Shown here: piece by piece, positions 54,110 through 62,632 of the stretch
Position numbering within the stretch: position 1 is the first letter of the stretch
How the letters are laid out: each line of letters opens with the position of its first letter
Source: Fredinandcohnia quinoae
Lineage (GTDB): Bacteria > Bacillota > Bacilli > Bacillales > Bacillaceae_L
DNA: 64,000 nt
Reading direction: 5' to 3'
Assembly (NCBI RefSeq): GCF_022427965.1
Contig: NZ_JAKTTI010000001.1
Location: 186,001 to 250,000, forward strand
Made by a program: the position numbers and the translations under genes
The notes under the pieces: generated by a model
Database searches by the model: none
Told to the model about the DNA's origin: nothing
What the model saw: the letters and a program-made list of their open reading frames with translations, nothing else

Positions 54110-55951
54110 TTAATGATTAACTTCAGCAAGTTTTTTACGTTTTGCTGCTTTTTCACGTTCGTTTTTATCTAATATTTTTTTACGAAGTCGAATTGAATCA
54201 GGTGTAACTTCACAATATTCGTCCTCATTTAAATACTCCAGAGATTCCTCAAGAGACATTAGACGAGGTTTTTTCATTGTAGTTGTTTGGTCTTTGTTTG
54301 CTGAACGCATATTTGTCATTTGTTTTAGTTTGACAACATTAACGGTAAGATCATTTTCTCGGGTATGCTCGCCGACAATCATTCCTTCGTAGACTTCGGT
54401 ACCTGGCTCAACAAAAATAGTTCCACGATCCTCAATCCCCATTATTCCGTATTGACTTGCTTTGCCACCCTCCATAGATACAAGTACGCCTTGTCTGCGT
54501 CCACCTACTTGACCCGCAGCCATCGGTCTGTAGCTATCAAATGTATGATTGATAATCCCAAATCCTCTAGTTAAAGTTAAAAATTCAGTTGTATATCCAA
54601 TTAACCCACGTGCAGGCACCATGAAGATAAGTCTTACTTGCCCATTACCATTGTTAATCATATCAAGCATTTCACCCTTACGCGCTCCAATTGACTCCAT
54701 AATCGCACCTGTATGCTCTTCTGGAACATCAATTTGAACTCGCTCAACTGGTTCAGAGCGGACACCATCAATATCTCTTACAATTACTTCAGGTTTGGAA
54801 ACCTGCAGCTCATAGCCTTCACGACGCATATTTTCAATTAAAATCGATAAGTGAAGCTCTCCACGACCCGATACAACCCAAGCATCAGGAGAATCGGTAT
54901 TATCAACTCTTAAACTTACGTCTGTTTGAAGCTGTGCACGTAATCTTTCTTCTATTTTACGTGCTGTAACAAATTTTCCTTCTCGTCCAGCAAATGGACT
55001 ATTATTAACTAAGAAGGTCATTTGTAAAGTCGGCTCATCAATACGAAGAATAGGTAATGCCTCTTGATGTTCAACCGGACAAACTGTTTCTCCAACATTT
55101 ATATCTTCCATACCCGATACAGCAACTAAATCTCCTGCTTTTGCTTCTTGAATCTCAACCCTTTTTAATCCAACAAACCCAAATATTTTAGTTACACGGA
55201 ACTGCTTAACACTTCCATCAATTTTCATTAAAGCAACTTGTTGTCCTACATGCATTGTGCCACGGAAGACACGACCGATTCCGATTCGACCAACGTAATC
55301 ATTATAATCAAGCAATGCTACTTGGAATTGCAGTGGTTCTTCGCTATTATCAACTGGTGCTGGAATATTATCGATAATCGCATCAAATAATGCTTCCATT
55401 GTTTCATCCTGTTTGTGAGGGTCTGTGCTTGCTGTTCCATTTATTGCAGAAGCAAAAACAACTGGAAAGTCTAATTGCTCCTCCGATGCATCAAGTTCAA
55501 TAAATAGATCGATAACCTCATCAATAACTTCCTCAGGTCTTGCAAAATCACGGTCAATCTTATTTACAACAACAATTGGTGTAAGATTTTGTTCCAGTGC
55601 CTTTTTTAATACAAAGCGTGTTTGTGGCATACACCCTTCGTATGCATCAACAACTAATAGAACACCGTCAACCATTTTCATGATTCGCTCTACTTCTCCG
55701 CCAAAGTCTGCATGTCCCGGTGTATCCATAATATTAATTCTTGTGCCTTTATAATTTATAGCTGTATTTTTAGCTAATATTGTAATACCACGTTCACGTT
55801 CAATATCATTCGAATCCATTGCACGCTCTTCTACATGCTCATTGGAGCGAAATGTCCCTGATTGATGAAGCAATGTGTCAACTAATGTAGTTTTTCCATG
55901 GTCTACGTGTGCAATTATCGCTATATTTCGTAAGTCATTGCGTGTTGTCAA
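54110..55951 (-). CDS. typA: Translational GTPase TypA/BipA
   Basis: Ribosome-associated GTPase that helps 50S subunit assembly and growth under stress. The 613 residues show the G domain with IIAHVDHGKTTLVDTLL near 11-27, DTPGHADFGGEVERI near 78-92 and NKIDRDFARP near 130-139, EF-Tu-like domain II, and the BipA C-terminal domain (GYTTEFLTLTRGFGIINHTF near 455-474; GQVGGRRQGVLVS). I chose TTG at 55951, 10 nt after AGGAGAT; GTG at 55960 is too close to that site. Divergent from ylaF. Confidence 0.96.
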   Translation of the reverse strand: MTTRNDLRNIAIIAHVDHGKTTLVDTLLHQSGTFRSNEHVEERAMDSNDIERERGITILAKNTAINYKGTRINIMDTPGHADFGGEVERIMKMVDGVLLVVDAYEGCMPQTRFVLKKALEQNLTPIVVVNKIDRDFARPEEVIDEVIDLFIELDASEEQLDFPVVFASAINGTASTDPHKQDETMEALFDAIIDNIPAPVDNSEEPLQFQVALLDYNDYVGRIGIGRVFRGTMHVGQQVALMKIDGSVKQFRVTKIFGFVGLKRVEIQEAKAGDLVAVSGMEDINVGETVCPVEHQEALPILRIDEPTLQMTFLVNNSPFAGREGKFVTARKIEERLRAQLQTDVSLRVDNTDSPDAWVVSGRGELHLSILIENMRREGYELQVSKPEVIVRDIDGVRSEPVERVQIDVPEEHTGAIMESIGARKGEMLDMINNGNGQVRLIFMVPARGLIGYTTEFLTLTRGFGIINHTFDSYRPMAAGQVGGRRQGVLVSMEGGKASQYGIMGIEDRGTIFVEPGTEVYEGMIVGEHTRENDLTVNVVKLKQMTNMRSANKDQTTTMKKPRLMSLEESLEYLNEDEYCEVTPDSIRLRKKILDKNEREKAAKRKKLAEVNH

Positions 55952-56103
55952 CTTATTCACATCTCCTATTTTTCAAAATAACGTGTCCAAAAGAATTTAC
56001 ATTTTTTGTCTTTTGAAAACCTTAATAACTAAAACATTATATACCATTCAGTAGAAATAATACACATTAAACTGTAAAATAATATTGTGAAAGGGGTTTA
56101 ATT

Positions 56104-56289
56104 ATGAAAAAAGTGAATATCTTAATGTTATTCTTTGCATTTGCAACAGCTTTTAGCATAATGCTTATTGGAGTAGCAATTGCCGAAAGAAGCTTATTAG
56201 GTATTATTTTGTCTATAATTGCTGTAATTATAGTGGCAGGATTAGGCTTTTCCTCAAAGAAAAAAATGCGTGAAAGAGGCAGATTATAA
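56104..56289 (+). CDS. ylaF: YlaF (DUF5325) membrane peptide
   Basis: A 61-residue protein with two hydrophobic segments (about 5-24 and 28-50) and a basic C-terminus KKKMRERGRL, DUF5325 family, function unknown. ATG after AAAGGGG. Its 3' coding end forms the left arm of its own terminator hairpin (56263-56283 with 56291-56310). Confidence 0.85.
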   Translation: MKKVNILMLFFAFATAFSIMLIGVAIAERSLLGIILSIIAVIIVAGLGFSSKKKMRERGRL

Positions 56290-56312
56290 TTCTGCTTTCT
56301 TACGCATTTTAG
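56263..56312 (+). terminator. Terminator overlapping the ylaF coding end
   Basis: Imperfect long stem with outer AAAATGCGT/ACGCATTTT and inner GCAGA/TCTGC pairing. The left arm is ylaF coding sequence and the loop holds the stop codon. Confidence 0.65.
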
Positions 56313-56329
56313 ATTAAAGGAAATTACAT

Positions 56330-57118
56330 CTAATTTAAGTATTTTTCAAATATCTCTGTATGTAAATTTTTCTTCGTAACAATTACGCTATTTTCTGCTA
56401 ATAAATTTAAAGGCTTTCCTTCAAGTGTGGTTGCCACCCCACCAACTTCTTCAAGCAAAATAATACCACCTGCAAAATCCCATGGTGAGAGACGCATCGT
56501 TATATATGTATCTATTCTTCCAGTGACCACATAGGCTATCTCAAGTGCAGCTGAGCCATAAGACCTTGTTCCACGCACAGCGTTGACAAGTGGAATTAAT
56601 ACCCTCGGGTCAATCCGTTTATTTTCTGTAATCCACGTTGCATTAATACCTAGAATTGATTCATTTAATTGGATATTTTTCAATGGTTGAATTTTTTTTG
56701 TGTTGAGAAATGCCCCTTTACCTTTTCTAGCATGATACAGTTCATCATGTACTACATCATAAATAAGGCCAATTTTACCAACACCGTTTTCATAAATACC
56801 AATTGAGATGGCAAAATTACGTTGTTGATGTACAAAATTCATTGTTCCATCAATAGGATCAATGATCCAAACTACACCATTCAACGTGTCAATATTATTT
56901 CCAAAACCCTCTTCTCCCAATATTTTATGAGTTGGAAAAGTTTTATTAATATTATTTATAAAAAATTGTTCAATTTCTTTGTCCATATTGGTAACTAGAT
57001 CATCTGGATTTGACTTAGATTCTATCGTTAATTTTGATTGAAATGATTGTCTTATTCTTTCTCCCGCGTCTTTTATCCATTGTTTTGCACAGTGGTCTAT
57101 TTCATCCCATTGTAACAT
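56330..57118 (-). CDS. suhB: Inositol monophosphatase family protein (YktC)
   Basis: Mg-dependent, Li-sensitive phosphatase of the inositol monophosphatase family. The 262 residues carry GEEGFG near 67-72, the metal site WIIDPIDGTMNFVHQ near 83-97, and the C-terminal SPWDFAGGIILLEEVGG near 207-223, all catalytic motifs intact. The physiological substrate in Bacillus is uncertain (inositol phosphate, or another sugar phosphate). It occupies the yktC position between typA and yktB. ATG after GAGGTAA. Confidence 0.93.
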   Translation of the reverse strand: MLQWDEIDHCAKQWIKDAGERIRQSFQSKLTIESKSNPDDLVTNMDKEIEQFFINNINKTFPTHKILGEEGFGNNIDTLNGVVWIIDPIDGTMNFVHQQRNFAISIGIYENGVGKIGLIYDVVHDELYHARKGKGAFLNTKKIQPLKNIQLNESILGINATWITENKRIDPRVLIPLVNAVRGTRSYGSAALEIAYVVTGRIDTYITMRLSPWDFAGGIILLEEVGGVATTLEGKPLNLLAENSVIVTKKNLHTEIFEKYLN

Positions 57119-57204
57119 TAATTATTACCTCACTTTTTTCATAAAAGTCATTTTCACCTGCTTAAAGCTTACTTTAAATTTTTATAGGAAAGCAAGTTTT
57201 TCAA

Positions 57205-57236
57205 TTAGAAAGACGAACCAGAGCGGTTCGTCTCTT
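57205..57236 (-). terminator. Terminator of the 62-residue gene
   Basis: Perfect 9-bp stem AGACGAACC/GGTTCGTCT with a 5-nt loop and a T-rich tail on the minus strand. Confidence 0.75.
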
Positions 57237-57246
57237 TAACTGTATT

Positions 57247-57435
57247 TTACGCTTCAAGCAAGACCATTTCTTGTCTTAACTTTTCCAACTTTTGTATACA
57301 TTCCGTTTTTTTTGTTTCATCATTTTCTATAATTGCATCATAAAGGGTTGCTAGTTCATAATCTACTTCTAAGCGTATGACAGCTAATCTTTTTTCACCA
57401 TCTTTTCGTTTCAACACATTAATTACTTGTTTCAT
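57247..57435 (-). CDS. Small conserved protein of unknown function
   Basis: A 62-residue, charged, helical protein I cannot assign: MKQVINVLKRKDGEKRLAVIRLEVDYE followed by an amphipathic helical pair ending in LEKLRQEMVLLEA. No cysteines, no membrane segment. It has a good AAAGGGG ribosome site and its own terminator, so it is a real gene. It lies between yktB and the suhB-like gene. Confidence 0.72.
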   Translation of the reverse strand: MKQVINVLKRKDGEKRLAVIRLEVDYELATLYDAIIENDETKKTECIQKLEKLRQEMVLLEA

Positions 57436-57645
57436 TCTCGCGCACCCCTTTCTAATTTATTCAATTAACCTACATATTTCTTTTCCAAATCATCTGTTTG
57501 CTGTTAATTATATCTTATGATGGAAGTCTAACATTGCAACAAATATGTGCGATTACCTACTTCTCCACAACTTTACTTGAGCTAATCATTATATAGCTGC
57601 TGTCGAAATATGTTAAACTGTGAAAAATAGCCTTGGAGGTTTCTT

Positions 57646-58287
57646 ATGAAATTTAATGGATTTACAGAGGAAGACTTTGATGTTTTTTCTATAGATGGTC
57701 TTGATAATCGAATGGATGCACTTATTACATTAATTCGACCTAAGCTAGAGGAATTGGGACAATATTTTGCGCCAACACTGTCATCCTTAACAGGAGATGA
57801 GATGTTCCCTCATGTTGCTAAACATGCTAGAAGAACGATTAATCCACCTAATGACACTTGGGTTGCATTTGCAAATAATAATCGAGGGTACAAAATGCTT
57901 CCTCATTTCCAAATAGGATTATGGCAGACACATCTATTTGTTTGGTTTGCAGTAATTTATGAAGCACCGATGAAATCTAGCCTTGGAAAAGTTCTTTCTA
58001 ATCATGTCAGTGATATACAAGAGGTAATTCCGAATGATTTTGTGTGGTCCATCGACCATACACAACCAAAGGTCATTCAACAAAGTGATCTGAATATTGA
58101 AGATTTTAAAAAGATGTTTGAGCGACTAGAAACGGTAAAAAAAGCAGAAATATTATGTGGTATTACAATAAATCGAGATGATGTAGTGAAGATGTCATCT
58201 GATGATTTAGTCAACACATTTGATCAAACCTTCAGAAGATTAATACCATTATACCAATTTGCACAACAAAGTTCAAAGATAGAATAA
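57646..58287 (+). CDS. yktB: UPF0637 family protein YktB
   Basis: Cytoplasmic protein of 213 residues, UPF0637, function unknown. Family features are FNGFTEEDFDVFSIDGLDNRMDAL near 3-26, AKHARRTINPPNDTWVAFANNNRGYKMLPHFQIG near 58-91 (conserved block), and LCGITINRDDVV near 166-177. ATG after GGAGGT. It ends at a bidirectional terminator facing yktA. Confidence 0.92.
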   Translation: MKFNGFTEEDFDVFSIDGLDNRMDALITLIRPKLEELGQYFAPTLSSLTGDEMFPHVAKHARRTINPPNDTWVAFANNNRGYKMLPHFQIGLWQTHLFVWFAVIYEAPMKSSLGKVLSNHVSDIQEVIPNDFVWSIDHTQPKVIQQSDLNIEDFKKMFERLETVKKAEILCGITINRDDVVKMSSDDLVNTFDQTFRRLIPLYQFAQQSSKIE

Positions 58288-58317
58288 AAAAAGGACTGGG
58301 CTTATCAGTCCTTTTTA
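58284..58317. terminator. Bidirectional terminator between yktB and yktA
   Basis: Perfect 11-bp stem AAAAAGGACTG/CAGTCCTTTTT with a 7-nt loop. Confidence 0.92.
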
Positions 58318-58581
58318 CATTTTTATAATTTCGTTACTTGATTCTTTTACGGCTTTTATTACACGGTATGTGGAGTAGCCACTTGAATCCTCAAATTCAT
58401 TACAAACCTGTTTTTCCTCTGCTTTACTTGGTACAATTTCTTTAAAGCGTTTGTACGCATTCATCATTTGTTCTTTATTAATACCTTTTTCATAAGCTTT
58501 TTCAATGCATTCAAAAAAATGAATAACATCAACAATTTCTTCTGTTTTCCATTCATAGGAAAGTGGATATTGATAATCCAT
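58315..58581 (-). CDS. yktA: UPF0223 family protein YktA
   Basis: Small cytoplasmic protein of 88 residues, UPF0223, function unknown. The family start [22 protein letters not shown] is preserved, followed by the helical core [31 protein letters not shown] at 58581 is chosen over a GTG at 58590, which overlaps the GAGAGGTG ribosome site. It follows the nitronate monooxygenase gene at 12 bp, so both may be cotranscribed. Confidence 0.9.
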   Translation of the reverse strand: MDYQYPLSYEWKTEEIVDVIHFFECIEKAYEKGINKEQMMNAYKRFKEIVPSKAEEKQVCNEFEDSSGYSTYRVIKAVKESSNEIIKM

Positions 58582-58593
58582 ATTTTTCACCTC

Positions 58594-59553
58594 TCAATGA
58601 CCCCATGTAGTACGAATATGCTCAGCTTCTTTTATCATACGAGTGAATAGCTGAGAAACGGTAGGTATATCTTTTATTAAACCCATAACCTGTCCTGCCC
58701 ATGCAAATCCTTCTTTATTTTTCCCATCATATATAAAATTCTTATTTGCTCGTCCACTTATGTAGTGTTTTAAACCTTCATAACCGTTATTCTTACGTTC
58801 TATATCTAGAATTTTATTTGTCCATTCATTAGCAATTGCTCTTCCTGGTGCACCAAGTGAACGCTTAATAACAACTGTATCATTCTCTGTACCATTAACT
58901 AACATTTCTTTATACACATTATGAGCGTGGTAACACTCTTTTGTAGCAATGAATCTAGTCCCCATCTCAATACCCTCTGCACCTAAGCTAAGTGCTGCCA
59001 TCAATCCTCTCCCATCACCAATCCCACCAGAAGCAATAACTGGGATAGATACAGAATCTACAACTTGAGGTATTAAAACGAATGTGCCCGTATCAAATTT
59101 CCCTAAATGTCCTCCCCCTTCTTGCCCAACGACCATTACAGCATCTGCTCCCAATTCTTCTGCTTTCTCTGCTTGTCTTCTTGCTGCCACTAGCACTAAT
59201 TTCTTTGTATTTACCCCTTTAAGTTGCTCAAAAATCGGTGTAGGATTACCACCAGTCATTGTAATTACAGGAACTTGCTCATCAATCGCTACATCCAGCA
59301 TTTTTTCAAAGGGACGACCATGTTGTCCAATTGCAAAATTCACACCAAAAGGTTTATTTGTCTTCATTTTAACACTTTTTATTTCTTCCCTTAAGTGTTC
59401 GGGGGTTTCTAAAGACATCGCAGTAATTTGCCCGAGTCCACCAGCATTAGAAACCGCAGCCGCCAAATCTGAATAGGCAAGATAGGCAAGTCCTCCTTGA
59501 ATAATCGGATACTGGATCCCCAGTAAAGATGTCACCCTTGTTTCCCATTTCAT
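58594..59553 (-). CDS. Nitronate monooxygenase (2-nitropropane dioxygenase family)
   Basis: FMN-dependent TIM-barrel enzyme that oxidises alkyl nitronates, or a related flavoprotein. The 319 residues include the start LLGIQYPIIQGGLAYLAYSDLAAAVSNAGGLG near 10-41, VNFAIGQHGRP near 74-84, DAVMVVGQEGGGHLG near 136-150 (phosphate-binding EGGGHxG), and IPVIASGGIGDGRGLMAALSLGAEGIEMGTRF near 169-200. FabK enoyl-ACP reductases share this fold, so exact function is open. ATG at 59553 follows AAGAGGTGG. It is additional to the B. subtilis yktA-speA region and begins a unit with yktA. Confidence 0.88.
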   Translation of the reverse strand: MKWETRVTSLLGIQYPIIQGGLAYLAYSDLAAAVSNAGGLGQITAMSLETPEHLREEIKSVKMKTNKPFGVNFAIGQHGRPFEKMLDVAIDEQVPVITMTGGNPTPIFEQLKGVNTKKLVLVAARRQAEKAEELGADAVMVVGQEGGGHLGKFDTGTFVLIPQVVDSVSIPVIASGGIGDGRGLMAALSLGAEGIEMGTRFIATKECYHAHNVYKEMLVNGTENDTVVIKRSLGAPGRAIANEWTNKILDIERKNNGYEGLKHYISGRANKNFIYDGKNKEGFAWAGQVMGLIKDIPTVSQLFTRMIKEAEHIRTTWGH

Positions 59554-59693
59554 ACAAACCACCTCTTATCTTTTTTCGTAACCCTTCTTCATTATCTCCT
59601 AAAAATCCTTTTTTTCAAGAAACATGTTTAATTAAGGAGTTACGTGAGAACTTAATAAGAGCACAGATATTTCTATGCAAATTAATCGATAAG

Positions 59694-59702
59694 TGCTATA
59701 AT
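59694..59702 (+). promoter_or_regulatory. Extended -10 promoter of speA
   Basis: TGCTATAAT, an extended -10 element of sigma-A promoters, 63 nt before the speA start. The -35 region (TATGCA about 17 nt upstream) is weak, as is usual with extended -10 promoters. Confidence 0.55.
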
Positions 59703-59765
59703 TCATTTGTTTTCTTTCTAAAACAGGATTCATTAATCATTTACATAAAGAGGTGTGGTTATCAA

Positions 59766-61238
59766 TTGTTACAAAATGAAACACCATTATTTACTGGTTT
59801 ATTAGAGCACGCGAAGAAAAACCCTGTTCAATTCCATATTCCTGGCCATAAAAAAGGAGCCGGAATTGATCCGAAGTTCCGTGACTTTATTGGTCAAAAT
59901 GCACTCTCAATCGATTTAATAAATATCGGACCACTTGATGATTTACATCAACCGAAGGGAATAATCAAACAAGCACAGGATTTGGCAGCTGAAGCTTTTG
60001 GTGCTGATCATACTTTTTTTTCAGTTCAAGGTACAAGTGGTGCAATCATGACAATGGTAATGGCTGTCTGTGGACCTGGAGATAAAATTATCGTACCCCG
60101 CAATGTACATAAATCAGTTATGACAGCTATCGTTTTCTCTGGAGCAATTCCAATATTTATCCATCCTGAAATTGATAAGGATTTAGGAATCTCTCATGGA
60201 ATAACAACAGATTCTGTTGAAAGGGCGTTGAAGCAGCATCCAGATGCGAAAGGGTTATTAGTCATTAATCCTACATACTTTGGAATCTCTGCGGATTTGA
60301 AAAGAATCGTCGAGATTGCACATTCATTCAAAGTTCCTGTATTGGTTGATGAAGCACACGGGGTCCATATACACTTTCATGAAAGTTTACCTCTCTCTGC
60401 TATGCAAGCCGGAGCAGATATGGCAGCAACAAGCGTTCATAAGCTTGGCGGTTCAATGACACAAAGCTCTATTCTCAATGTGAAGGAAGGTCTTATATCC
60501 TCACAACGAGTTCAAACAATTCTTAGTATGCTCACAACGACATCAACATCTTACCTGTTACTTGCCTCATTAGATGTTGCTCGTATGAGACTTGTAACTG
60601 AAGGACATGAATTAATTGATAAAACGATACAACTCGCTAATTCAATCAGAAAAAGAATTAATGAAATTGACAATTTACATTGTGTAGGCAGAGAAATTCT
60701 TGGCACGAAAGCAACTTATGATTTTGACCCAACAAAATTAATCATTTCGGTTAAGGAACTCGGTCTATCAGGATTTGATGTTGAAAAGTGGCTTCGCGAA
60801 AAATATAATATAGAAGTAGAAATGTCTGATCTATATAATATTCTTTGCATTATAACCCCTGGAGACGGAGAAAAAGAAGCAAATATTTTAGTTGAGGCGT
60901 TAAGAGCTCTTGCAAGTGAAGTTATGATTGATGAAGACGCCAATGTTACACATGACGTACTCCTACCTGATATACCTGTTCTCGCATTATCGCCTAGAGA
61001 TGCATTTTATGCTGAAACAGAAGTAGTGCCATTCGAAGATGCTGTTGGAAGGATTATCGCTGAATTTGTTATGGTATACCCACCTGGTATTCCCATTTTT
61101 ATCCCTGGAGAAATTATCACTAATGAAAATCTAACTTATATTACAAAAAACGTAGAAGCTGGTCTTCCTGTTCAAGGGCCAGAAGACTTTAACTTAAAAT
61201 CCGTCCGTGTGATTAAAGAACACCGTGCAATTATCTAA
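59766..61238 (+). CDS. speA: Arginine decarboxylase SpeA
   Basis: PLP-dependent decarboxylase (Orn/Lys/Arg class I, short form) that makes agmatine for polyamine synthesis. From the TTG at 59766 (10 nt after AAAGAGGTG) it has 490 residues, exactly the B. subtilis SpeA length; the longer open frame upstream is not coding. Motifs are PVQFHIPGHKKGAG near 17-30, FFSVQGTSGAIMT near 85-97, VDEAHGVHIHF near 198-208, and the PLP lysine in SVHKLGGSMTQSS near 225-237. The C-terminal domain is complete. It precedes the SR1 locus, as in B. subtilis. Confidence 0.95.
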   Translation: MLQNETPLFTGLLEHAKKNPVQFHIPGHKKGAGIDPKFRDFIGQNALSIDLINIGPLDDLHQPKGIIKQAQDLAAEAFGADHTFFSVQGTSGAIMTMVMAVCGPGDKIIVPRNVHKSVMTAIVFSGAIPIFIHPEIDKDLGISHGITTDSVERALKQHPDAKGLLVINPTYFGISADLKRIVEIAHSFKVPVLVDEAHGVHIHFHESLPLSAMQAGADMAATSVHKLGGSMTQSSILNVKEGLISSQRVQTILSMLTTTSTSYLLLASLDVARMRLVTEGHELIDKTIQLANSIRKRINEIDNLHCVGREILGTKATYDFDPTKLIISVKELGLSGFDVEKWLREKYNIEVEMSDLYNILCIITPGDGEKEANILVEALRALASEVMIDEDANVTHDVLLPDIPVLALSPRDAFYAETEVVPFEDAVGRIIAEFVMVYPPGIPIFIPGEIITNENLTYITKNVEAGLPVQGPEDFNLKSVRVIKEHRAII

Positions 61239-61251
61239 CAAAAAAAATACA

Positions 61252-61290
61252 AAAAAAGAAGCATGCAATTATTAAGATTGCATGCTTTAA
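61252..61290. terminator. Terminator shared by speA and SR1
   Basis: Perfect 11-bp stem AAGCATGCAAT/ATTGCATGCTT with a 7-nt loop. The best T run (CTTTTTTTG) is on the minus strand, so it mainly ends SR1; on the plus strand it lies 20 nt after the speA stop. Confidence 0.85.
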
Positions 61291-61296
61291 TTATAT

Positions 61297-61425
61297 TTAA
61301 TCGATATTTTTAGTTTCTTTGTGATTACATCCACAATCTTCACATTTGGAATATAAGGTTGAAACCTTCTCATTTTCAAAAACCTCAATTGTGCTATTAC
61401 AGGATTGACAAATAATGATACCCAT
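61297..61425 (-). CDS. sr1P: GapA-binding peptide SR1P
   Basis: A 42-residue peptide: begins MGIIICQSCNSTIEVFENEK, continues VSTLYSKCEDCGC and ends NHKETKNID. It matches the B. subtilis SR1P pattern (MGTIVCQ..., FE(N/D)EKVT(T/S)LY, then CxxCxC), a peptide translated from the SR1 RNA that binds glyceraldehyde-3-phosphate dehydrogenase GapA and promotes its RNase J1 interaction. Five cysteines in CxxC and CxxCxC arrangement suggest zinc binding. The ATG follows GGGAGGGAT by 8 nt. The gene sits between speA and slp/pdhD, the SR1 locus of B. subtilis. Confidence 0.88.
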   Translation of the reverse strand: MGIIICQSCNSTIEVFENEKVSTLYSKCEDCGCNHKETKNID

Positions 61426-61475
61426 TTTAAAATCCCTCCCAAACATAGTGTAATTACTACATTTCAAGCATTCAT

Positions 61476-61489
61476 TGAAAGCGTTTTAT
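61476..61489. promoter_or_regulatory. cre-like site upstream of SR1
   Basis: TGAAAGCGTTTTAT matches the cre consensus TGWAANCGNTNWCA at 12 of 14 positions, 51 bp upstream of the SR1P start. CcpA control of SR1 is known in B. subtilis; the match here is not exact. Confidence 0.4.
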
Positions 61490-61510
61490 GTTAACATATT
61501 TATATAATAA

Positions 61511-61521
61511 TATGTCACATT
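61511..61521. promoter_or_regulatory. Candidate CcpN site upstream of SR1
   Basis: TATGTCACATT matches the CcpN box TRTGHYATAYW (from memory) at 10 of 11 positions. CcpN represses SR1, gapB and pckA in B. subtilis under glycolytic conditions. Confidence 0.4.
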
Positions 61522-61606
61522 TGAGGAGTCAATAGTTAATTGTATAACATATTGGAAATTAATAATCATATTTTAATAAATGTCCATATTCTTTCACTTG
61601 TTGGTG

Positions 61607-61636
61607 TTGTCATATGAATGAAACAAATGCTAGAAT
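61607..61636 (+). promoter_or_regulatory. Sigma-A promoter of the DUF1885-like gene
   Basis: TTGTCA at 61607-61612 and TAGAAT at 61631-61636, 18-bp spacer, with TGC before the -10. It lies 52 nt upstream of the gene start. Confidence 0.6.
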
Positions 61637-61687
61637 GAGATTGAATAAGCCCTAGAGTACATAATTGGTAAAGTAGGAGTGAGTAGG

Positions 61688-62119
61688 ATGGAAAACGCAT
61701 ACATAAAACTTGTATCTGCTTCTAATAAACAAAGCATGACACTTAATGACGTAAAAGAACTATTTAACTATTACAAAGAGATTACTAGTAAAACAGGGAC
61801 TCAATTGGATTGGGAGTACGCCGAAACAGCATTCCCATATCAAATAAAAGAAGTTGACACAGAGAATAATTGGCTATATTTAAAATCCAATGAACCAAAG
61901 TATAATGCAATCATCGTTGGGGTTGGGAAAGAATTGATTGAAGATGATAATGTTGATGACCCGCAAGAACAATTTTATATACAGGTTACCTTACCACAGG
62001 TTGCCACTTATGGTGACAAAGGTAAAGCAAATGAATTTTGCAAATTCCTAGGAAAAAAGCTTGAAGGAGAATTACATCTTTTCAATGGTAGAGTCATGTA
62101 TTACTACAAGCGAAAATAA
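61688..62119 (+). CDS. DUF1885-like small protein
   Basis: Soluble protein of 143 residues from the ATG at 61688, which has AGGAG 8 nt upstream; a GTG nine bases earlier overlaps that site. It resembles the DUF1885 family of Bacillaceae: AYIKLVSASNKQSMTLNDVKELFNYYKEIT near 4-33, LDWEYAETAFPYQI near 39-52, and the C-terminal ELHLFNGRVMYYYKRK. I assign the family with moderate confidence; function is unknown. Its own promoter and terminator make it monocistronic. Confidence 0.78.
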   Translation: MENAYIKLVSASNKQSMTLNDVKELFNYYKEITSKTGTQLDWEYAETAFPYQIKEVDTENNWLYLKSNEPKYNAIIVGVGKELIEDDNVDDPQEQFYIQVTLPQVATYGDKGKANEFCKFLGKKLEGELHLFNGRVMYYYKRK

Positions 62120-62135
62120 ACCAATTTTCAAGACT

Positions 62136-62166
62136 AAAAACCACATCAAAAATGATGTGGTTTTTA
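62136..62166. terminator. Bidirectional terminator after the DUF1885-like gene
   Basis: Perfect stem AAAAACCACATC/GATGTGGTTTTT with a short A-rich loop, between convergent genes. Confidence 0.9.
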
Positions 62167-62169
62167 CCT

Positions 62170-62409
62170 TTAAGTTACTACCCAAAATAAGCGCTCACAT
62201 GAAAAAAACAGAAAGAGCGTTAGTAATGTAATTCCAACAGATTTTTTTCGCGTAAACCCAATCTTTTGAGCACATAAAAAGGCAAAATAACTACAAATTA
62301 ATAAAAGAATTGCTTTAGAAAGAAGACCATCAGACCTCGATATCCATTTTATAAATGAAAAAACACTCCAAATCAATATTTGAATTAAGACAATAATGTA
62401 TAGTCTCAT
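62170..62409 (-). CDS. Small integral membrane protein of unknown function
   Basis: A 79-residue hydrophobic protein with about three membrane segments (near 3-20, 33-50 and 57-75) and a few basic loop residues (KIGFTRKK). No family recognised. ATG at 62409 follows AAGGGG at 9 nt. It is divergent from slp and ends at the bidirectional terminator. Confidence 0.65.
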   Translation of the reverse strand: MRLYIIVLIQILIWSVFSFIKWISRSDGLLSKAILLLICSYFAFLCAQKIGFTRKKSVGITLLTLFLFFSCERLFWVVT

Positions 62410-62540
62410 TCGTTAAACCCCTTAGTAAGTTGTTATTTGTAATATGTATGCAGAAAAAGTCATTACTATTTTTCATTTATGTAACAATTAGATGACAAAG
62501 AGTGGAATTTTTTGAATACATGATAAAATAAGAATGGATT

Positions 62541-62570
62541 TTGATAGGTATAGGATATTCGTATTATAAA
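62541..62570 (+). promoter_or_regulatory. Candidate slp promoter
   Basis: TTGATA at 62541-62546 and TATAAA at 62565-62570 with an 18-bp spacer, 63 nt before the slp start. In AT-rich DNA this is a moderate match. Confidence 0.4.
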
Positions 62571-62632
62571 TATAGAAAAATGACCTATATTAACCCATTA
62601 TTTATAACAAACGAAAAGAGAGTGTTTCGTGG

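Larger units (their letters stand above)
61252..61445 (-). ncRNA. SR1: SR1 dual-function small RNA (5' end not defined)
   Basis: The minus-strand transcript between the pdhD side and speA matches the place and build of B. subtilis SR1: a short untranslated leader, a peptide ORF (SR1P), and a 3' terminator. In B. subtilis SR1 also pairs with ahrC mRNA, the arginine catabolism activator, and is repressed by CcpN and CcpA. The 3' end is set by the terminator at 61287-61259; the 5' end is a guess from the ribosome site, and I could not place a firm promoter. Confidence 0.7.

Noticed and set aside
59529-59765. An N-terminal extension of speA
   Set aside because: The open frame runs upstream, but it crosses the speA promoter; the TTG at 59766 has a good ribosome site and gives the exact B. 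subtilis length.
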